Shown here in pieces: positions 58,376 through 64,000 of a stretch of 64,000 bases of DNA. The position numbers and the translations under genes were made by a program. The stretch covers positions 1,364,001-1,428,000 of the forward strand of contig NADL03000620.1 of NCBI GenBank assembly GCA_002205965.3. The letters run 5' to 3'. The notes beneath the pieces were generated by a model. It had not been told where the DNA came from and did not search any database. It saw nothing but the letters and a program-made list of their open reading frames with translations. The stretch is from Kappaphycus alvarezii. Lineage: Eukaryota; Rhodophyta; Florideophyceae; Gigartinales; Solieriaceae. The number at the start of each line of letters is the position of its first letter. Positions within the stretch are counted from its first letter, which is position 1.

Positions 58376-60779
58376 GCCAACGCACTTACCTTATGGTCTG
58401 TTTGGTCCAGAGCTGCTTTTTTGATTGAGAAGATTGCTGGAGAGATGTTGCAGTGGACATGTAGAAACAATTGCTGAGTTGTCGGAAGTTCCCGCTACAG
58501 TAGACGAGAACGTTGAGGTATTTCTCTACTTCATTTCACACGACTAATGAGTTTACCTTGTTTCAACATTTTACGTGATATCCTTCTATATAATGCCATC
58601 CGTTGGCAAAACACCGTTCAATGGGCTGTAACAGTTATGGTAACTACTGCAGTAGTCTCAGCTGTGGCGAAAGCAACTTAGCCTCGTAATTGGCTAAGAC
58701 CGGCGACGAGTTGCACCCGTGCATATACTGTAAGCATTACTTCTGGTGAAAATTAACGCAAGAGCAGATAGACCTACTGTACAGTACTGCACTGTACGGT
58801 GGGTTAAATGTTTATTGACGAGACCGCCAACAAGGGACCAACCGGGGCCATAGCATTGGGGGCACGGTTATTCGCTCTCCAATACTGAGCAAAAGAGAGA
58901 GAAAGATGGAACTACGTTCGGATACTGTACCATTTCAGATCCTTACGTACCGTATCGTCGAAGTCGTCACGCACAATTCTCAACAGGAGAGAATTTTGGG
59001 CATTTTATTAATTGGAAAGTAGAATCATTTCCTAAAGTTAAGGCAATTGTTCCCTACGAGATTGAGCGTAGTCGCCCTAGTGCTGCCCACTGTCATCTGC
59101 AGTACAGTACAGTACACATGACTAAAGTCTCAGTATGCTATGAAAAAATCACTGTATGCTGCCTGGTGTGTGACCCAATCGGAGAATCCCCAATCAGCTC
59201 GTAGGTCACTACGCCCTCGCTGCGCATTGCCGCAATACGGCGACCTGCAGAATAATCTACGTCGTGGTCCACAAAATGGTGCTGTTCATACCTCCAACTT
59301 CGGAGAACCGACAGTAATTTTCCCGGCAACAATAATGTTTCGACTCTTACAGCGAGCTGTTGAGATTCTACGCTCTTATCTCTTTCACATGAAGATATTT
59401 ATCAACACCTACCCTTTGTTACAATGCAACAAACCTGCATCCTATCACCAATTTTAGTCAACAGAACAACACTTCAGTTATCATGTTCTATTCCTTATGC
59501 CTCCGCGACGTGACCATCCCACAAAATAACTTTTAGCAATGTATATATTATGTACATTAGTAGATCACCTCCTGTAAAGTTCGTTCTTACAACACTACAG
59601 TACAGTATATCTTACATACAGCAATTCGTATCTGTCAAAGGAGAAAGGTTGGGATGCTTACCCTTGGAAGATATATTCGAGTGTAACTGCTAAGGAGTCA
59701 CTGCAGATCTCCTCTTCCGTTTTGCGCAGTTTAACCAAATACTGTACTACACTGAGTACCTACCATCAATATTCTCTTCTAGTCAAACTTCCTTTACGCA
59801 CTGCAAAAAAACTTGACGCGGCTCTGATCTCTCTGTCTCAAACGGAATACACTGGTCGAAAATCCAGTTCTTCGATGCATCTTCAGCACGCAAGCAGCTA
59901 AAGGCAGCTCGGGACGCAAAAGTACCACCCATCCCATCCTCAACACAGTTTCTCCAGTCCCTACGAATCTATCAAATCACTCCCACTCCGATCAGAACGG
60001 TTAGGCCACTCTGCTTTCCTTAATTACTTCATTGTGTGCAGTAAATCGGGACTTTTGTTAGGCCCAAGAGCAGGATTTCAAAATCAATATCAAAGGGCTA
60101 TCTCAAGTGTCGCAACATGGGGTTTCGACATTGTCATTTATTTCAGTAGCTATGTAAACACAATAAAGAAATAGTGAAACTATGGGGTGCATTTTCTGCA
60201 GACTTCGGAGGGCTGAAACTCAGGGGAGTGACGAGGAATTCGTCATTTTTACACCTACTGTACAGTATACTCACGTGATGCCTGAGTGACCCAGCTCGGT
60301 TTAGTGAACAAACAATAAAAGCGTATGTTTGTTTGCTGTTTGTTTGTTACTGTATAGGCACTAAAAATTGCCAGCAGTGCTATTATTATGAATCCACAGT
60401 AATGAATCCACACGCCTCAACTACGATTTTTGATTAGTTTCCTGATGCCGTAATAGGCTGCTTTTCATATCTTTCTTTCCAAACCGAAAGTTAGTAACTC
60501 ATGACAGCACAGCAAACAGCGCACCGAGACCTTACGGCTTGCCTCACGTCAGTCCTGTCAGGCCGTCTGCCTCACTCCGTCTGCAATGCTTGTACTCGCC
60601 CATCACCGCTCCGAGAGGTAGCTGTTCCATATCCACAGAATCAGTAACATCCCCGAAGTATTCCCCCTTTGATGCCAGGGCCCGTAAAAATTATTTCATG
60701 CAAATAACTGCAGTGACAAGCGAAATGGTATTTACTCATTACTTATCTGGAGTGTGCACCGACTGACCGACTATCCAGT
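58376..60779. other. unassigned region with scattered GTACT repeats
   Basis: Short GTACT/AGTAC arrays at 58,778-58,800, 59,100-59,118, 59,596-59,610 and 60,259-60,274, and a TTTG-rich tract near 60,325-60,350. No protein family recognised in the open frames (none exceeds about 105 codons). Confidence 0.5.
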
Positions 60780-61620
60780 TGAGAACTATCCAGTTAAGAA
60801 CTAGATGAACCAAATCGGTCACGTCCAGTGGGGCGTCCAGTGGGGCGCGTAATATGATGGCCATAGACACCGACGATCACAAAGCGCAACTGATACGCTG
60901 GTAGATGCGTGTGCGAATAGTAGCGTCCGAGGTGTGGCATTTCTTGGCTACACGTGGTACAAACTCTTCGATAAATAAGACCGTCTCCGGAGAAGGGGTA
61001 CCAAGGGCATCAAAAAGCGGGGGTTGGAATCGGAAACTCGGGTCGCGAGAGGGCAGGGAGGGGGGCACCAGGCGCCTTGACAGCGTGCGTTGTAGGTCGT
61101 GGACCTTGCGGTGGTGCGTGAGGGCGTTAGTCCTACCAGCGGCTGGGTGAGTAATGCTCAGATGGGGATGTCAAAGCGACGTCAAATGCGATGGCCTGGT
61201 CGGGGAGGCCGGGAGGATGTTGGCTGAACTAAAGACCGTACCAGGAACGAGATTCTCGATTTCAAACTCATGATCCAGGTCGGCGGAGCGAAAAACGTGC
61301 CACACAAACACCTTGCGGACGGAGTTTTAACGATGAATGCGTCCAAACTCTGAGACGCAGCGGTCTGCGGCATCGTTACCGAGGACATCTAGGTCCTGCT
61401 GGCAGTGGTGCCATTTCTTGGGCGACGAAGCTGTTTGGACTGGGAGACCAATGTGCCTGCGCAGCATGATGCTCCAGTGCTCCGACAACTTAGTCGCAGA
61501 GGTGGGATTGGCAAATAGGACGGGCGCCAGCGCTGTGACGAAAGGCCATGCCGCGTATGCGGTGACGGGTGGCTTCCCCGGAGTGGTAGCTGGGACGGGG
61601 CACTCTCCTCCATAAGTCAT
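60780..61620 (-). mobile_element. LINE 3'-end fragment (zinc-knuckle/C-terminal RT region)
   Basis: Reading leftward from 61,620: HWSIMLRRHIGLPVQ, then LDVLGNDAADRCVSEFGRIH, which matches the C-x-x-C...LD-x-x-G-x-H-A-x-x-C...G-x-I-H-R-H-N domain of algal/fungal LINEs. The His of RHN is a TAA stop (61,327-61,329). Next come NSVRKVFVWHVFRSADLDHE, ENLVPGT and PPRPGH (usually RPAD). The C-terminal FRFQPPLFDALGTPSPE and FIEEFVPRVAKKC follow in another frame (61,068-60,877). The original role is target-primed reverse transcription; this copy is 5'-truncated and dead. The order of domains supports one insertion. Confidence 0.65.
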
Positions 61621-62805
61621 CTTCCTAACACACCTTGGCCTGTGGTTGTCTGGAAAGCCATAGGATAGATCGGATATAAGTTTTCCAAGAGTAAAACATC
61701 CTAACCTTCCCCCCTTGGCCCTTTGCTGTGCCCGATATACATGGGGTTGAAGATTGGCTGGAATGTCAGCAAGGGAAGCTGAGCCAAAGGCGCCTAGGTC
61801 GGTGACGAACGGATCACCTTAGATCCGGCGGACAGAGTTGACCAAGCAGGATGTATCGCCACGAGGGCGTCTCAACGGCGCAAATGAATGAGGGCAACGA
61901 AACCTTCAGCCATCGACTCATTTCAGTCTATATATTGAAACGCATGGTGCGCCAGCCAAAAAAGGCATTCTTGCCAAAGAGGTTTCCCTAGCCTCGTCGG
62001 AGTGTTACACTCGTTGCTTGGTTTCAAAGAAGAGGGATCTGATGGGTGCATTTCAAAACAACAGAAAACCGGGGTGACGAAAGCAATCGCGGCATTCGAC
62101 GCGTAGGGGCATTGGATTCATTGAGGACTTCCTCGTTGGTAAAAAGCCATTCACACGCCCCTTGAGAAAATGACTGATTCCCTGCTTAAGCGTCATGTCC
62201 GAAGGAATTTGGGAAGTGGACAAGTTGTTCTCTCGGGTCCCGCAGAGGGGACTCGGGTGTTGCTTACATACTGCGGCAATCCAAGGGAATTGCACAGAAC
62301 CTTCCGGTTAGCTCTCAACTAGCGATATAGTCGGATCAGGCAGCGGACACCTGCTATTCTAATGCCATAAACTCCTCTACTAGTATACTGGACGGCAGTT
62401 TAACAGAGGAGAGTAATGCTTGTTGACTCTCGATGACTGAGCGTAGGTCCAAATACAGTGTCCTGCTGATTAAGTGCAACCCTGAATAATAATGTAACTG
62501 CTAAGGGCACGGAGGTGTAGGGGTATTCGCGCGCAAGAACGCAGGGGGATTGGATGTCGGAAAGGCTGAAGGTTTTTGTGGAGAGTGAAGAACGGATGGG
62601 AGAGAGGACATGGGGCGAGCTTGGTCGTCACTTTATGTTCGTCTGGTAGGTAACGTGCTCTCCAAGTTGTTTTCACAGCACCCCTCTAGCGGGCAATGGA
62701 TATCACGACTCGACTACTGTACAGTCAAATGCTCACTCTAGCTAGATAAGTAATGAGTAAAGATCTTTCTCATGCACCCCCCAAGAATCCTTCGGAACTT
62801 TTCTG
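61621..62805. other. unassigned; may include more upstream LINE sequence
   Basis: On the minus strand at 62,295-62,053 an 80-codon frame (KQGISHFLKGRVNGFLPTRK) and a stretch near 61,750-61,820 (DPFVTDLGAFGSASLADIPA) precede the LINE fragment in the right orientation. I cannot match them to RT motifs. A GTACT palindrome lies at 62,717-62,725. Confidence 0.35.
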
Positions 62806-63128
62806 ATGCAGGAAAATCTGCAAGCTCGACAAATGCGCAACTTGGATGTAATGCTATCTCCCTCAACTGGCCCATCTTCTGCGCCTTACACGCCGAACTT
62901 CACGTTTCGACCTCTGGCGTTAGATTCCCCAGGTACCCCTTCCCCTGGTACAATTGGGTTTATCGAGGAGTTAGTTCCCCGGATCACGTCCAAGTGTCAC
63001 TCGACACTTGGCATTATCCGCCGCCGTACCTACCAGCGACTGAGTTGCACCCCCTGGTCATACATTGCTCAAGCTATCCTGTCCCGAGCCCCGATGCGCA
63101 TGGACGACGAGGTACATCCGGATAGATC
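62806..63128 (+). mobile_element. LINE 3'-end fragment, third copy
   Basis: Plus-strand frame with FTFRPLALDSPGTPSPGTIG, FIEELVPRITSKC, RRRTYQRLSC and IAQAILSRA. This is the same C-terminal block as 60,877-61,068 (FQPPLFDALGTPSPE; FIEEFVPRVAKKC; RIYQRISC), so the two are paralogous insertions in opposite orientation about 2 kb apart. Heavily 5'-truncated. Confidence 0.6.
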
Positions 63129-64000
63129 TTAGCCGTATAGTTAGGATGTGCGCAGTCTACAAGAAAATGGGGTATGGGGTCTAGTGGATTGTCGGACAAA
63201 AAATTGTGCCTCCCATCGGAGTGCCGGAGCATTCGCACTGAGCACTCGATTTTATGTTGTTTTTGTTATACAGAAAGGGCTCGCGATATTGCTTGCGCAG
63301 CACCTGTGACAGCTCAGCAGGAACGCTTAGATATTTTCTGATATTAATCTAGTACAAAATGCTACTGTAGCCACTAGATTCAATTTTTATGGTGGACTAG
63401 TTCTACACTGTACTGTACTGTACTTCCAAATACAGTGCAGACGGGCTACAAAAAAGTCTATGTAAGGGCTTGCGTACTGAGTAGCGGAGCAAGTCCAAGA
63501 CAAGAATCATCAGCCATCAGACAGAAGAAGTAAGCACTTGTTCTTGCCACAATAAGGGGATGCCAACCCGTCGAGCACAACGGTCAGTAGTTATGTCAGA
63601 CATTGTAAGTTCGGCTTGTAGGGCTTACAGTAGACTTCCACCTGCAACCTTGCTGCGTGCTACACGTTTCAGACCTTTTTGGCTGTGATACTACAGCTTT
63701 GCTCGTTTTCGCTGACTAAATTACTGTAGGCTCGAAGCTAGATTCCTAAATAAAATTGAAGCGGGTGCGTCAAGGGGCTTCTCGGTGATATTTATGCTAT
63801 AAGATTGGCTAAAATGGCTTTTGCTAATTCTCGAGATTGTCGTCATATCATATGATATTTGGCACCGTCCCTCGAGAGACATTTTGACACCTTGCCAACG
63901 TCAGATGCGTGACTTCCAACTTCAACGTAAAGCACATTCATCCTTTGTGCAGCTGACCAACATCAGCGAGCAACAAATCAATGCAGGACAGAACAAGTAG
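63129..64000. other. unassigned right end
   Basis: Contains CACTGTACTGTACTGTACTT at 63,405-63,424, another GTACT array. No gene or RNA recognised to the window edge. Confidence 0.5.

Noticed and set aside
1-64000. CRISPR arrays, bacterial operons, Shine-Dalgarno sites
   Set aside because: No regularly spaced repeats of the right size and no prokaryotic gene arrangement; the content is clearly eukaryotic.

Overview
The window is eukaryotic nuclear DNA dominated by mobile-element fossils, with one compact island of ordinary host genes. The genes lack visible introns, sit a few hundred bases apart and are flanked by nested Ty3, Ty1/copia, tyrosine-recombinase, hAT, Tc1 and pogo-type elements. 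This layout fits a florideophyte red alga such as Chondrus. That placement is inference; no rRNA, tRNA or organelle marker fixes it.

Layout. 1-3,650: 5' part of a Ty3/gypsy element on the minus strand, leaving the window at the left edge. 3,660-4,470: an unrecognised acidic ORF and a 28-bp tandem repeat. 5,252-9,780: a DIRS/PAT-like tyrosine-recombinase retroelement bounded by 271-bp direct repeats. 9,800-17,000: mostly unassigned DNA with small degraded ORFs, one predicted membrane/secreted ORF and a coiled-coil gene relic. 17,019-23,568: a Ty1/copia element with both LTRs, plus an inverted duplicate of part of its interior. 24,400-27,100: nested retroelement pieces and an isolated LTR. 27,401-29,490: a pogo/Tigger-type DNA transposon with terminal inverted repeats and TA target duplication. 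29,940-30,700: hAT transposase relic. 31,080-35,621: copia and Ty3 fragments, the latter with a 3' LTR. 35,600-39,000: LTR-like sequence, hairpins and a LINE tail. 39,560-43,190: two OTU-type protease genes facing each other plus unassigned open frames.

Gene island, 44,002-50,496: a CTR9 homologue (+), an ABHD12-type serine hydrolase (-) and an ACC-synthase-like PLP aminotransferase (-). CTR9 and the hydrolase are convergent; the hydrolase and aminotransferase are in tandem. Their products act in unrelated processes (Paf1-complex transcription, lipid hydrolysis, amino-acid metabolism), so the clustering looks like genome compaction. All three, and both OTU copies, share an unusual defect: the reading frame breaks at short homopolymers, each time as if one base were missing. 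Base-calling error is a strong candidate explanation.

51,000-64,000: AT-rich DNA with a short signal-peptide ORF, a Tc1/mariner relic (56,482-57,475), a ~75-bp dimeric tandem repeat, dispersed short GTACT/AGTAC arrays and two more LINE 3' fragments.
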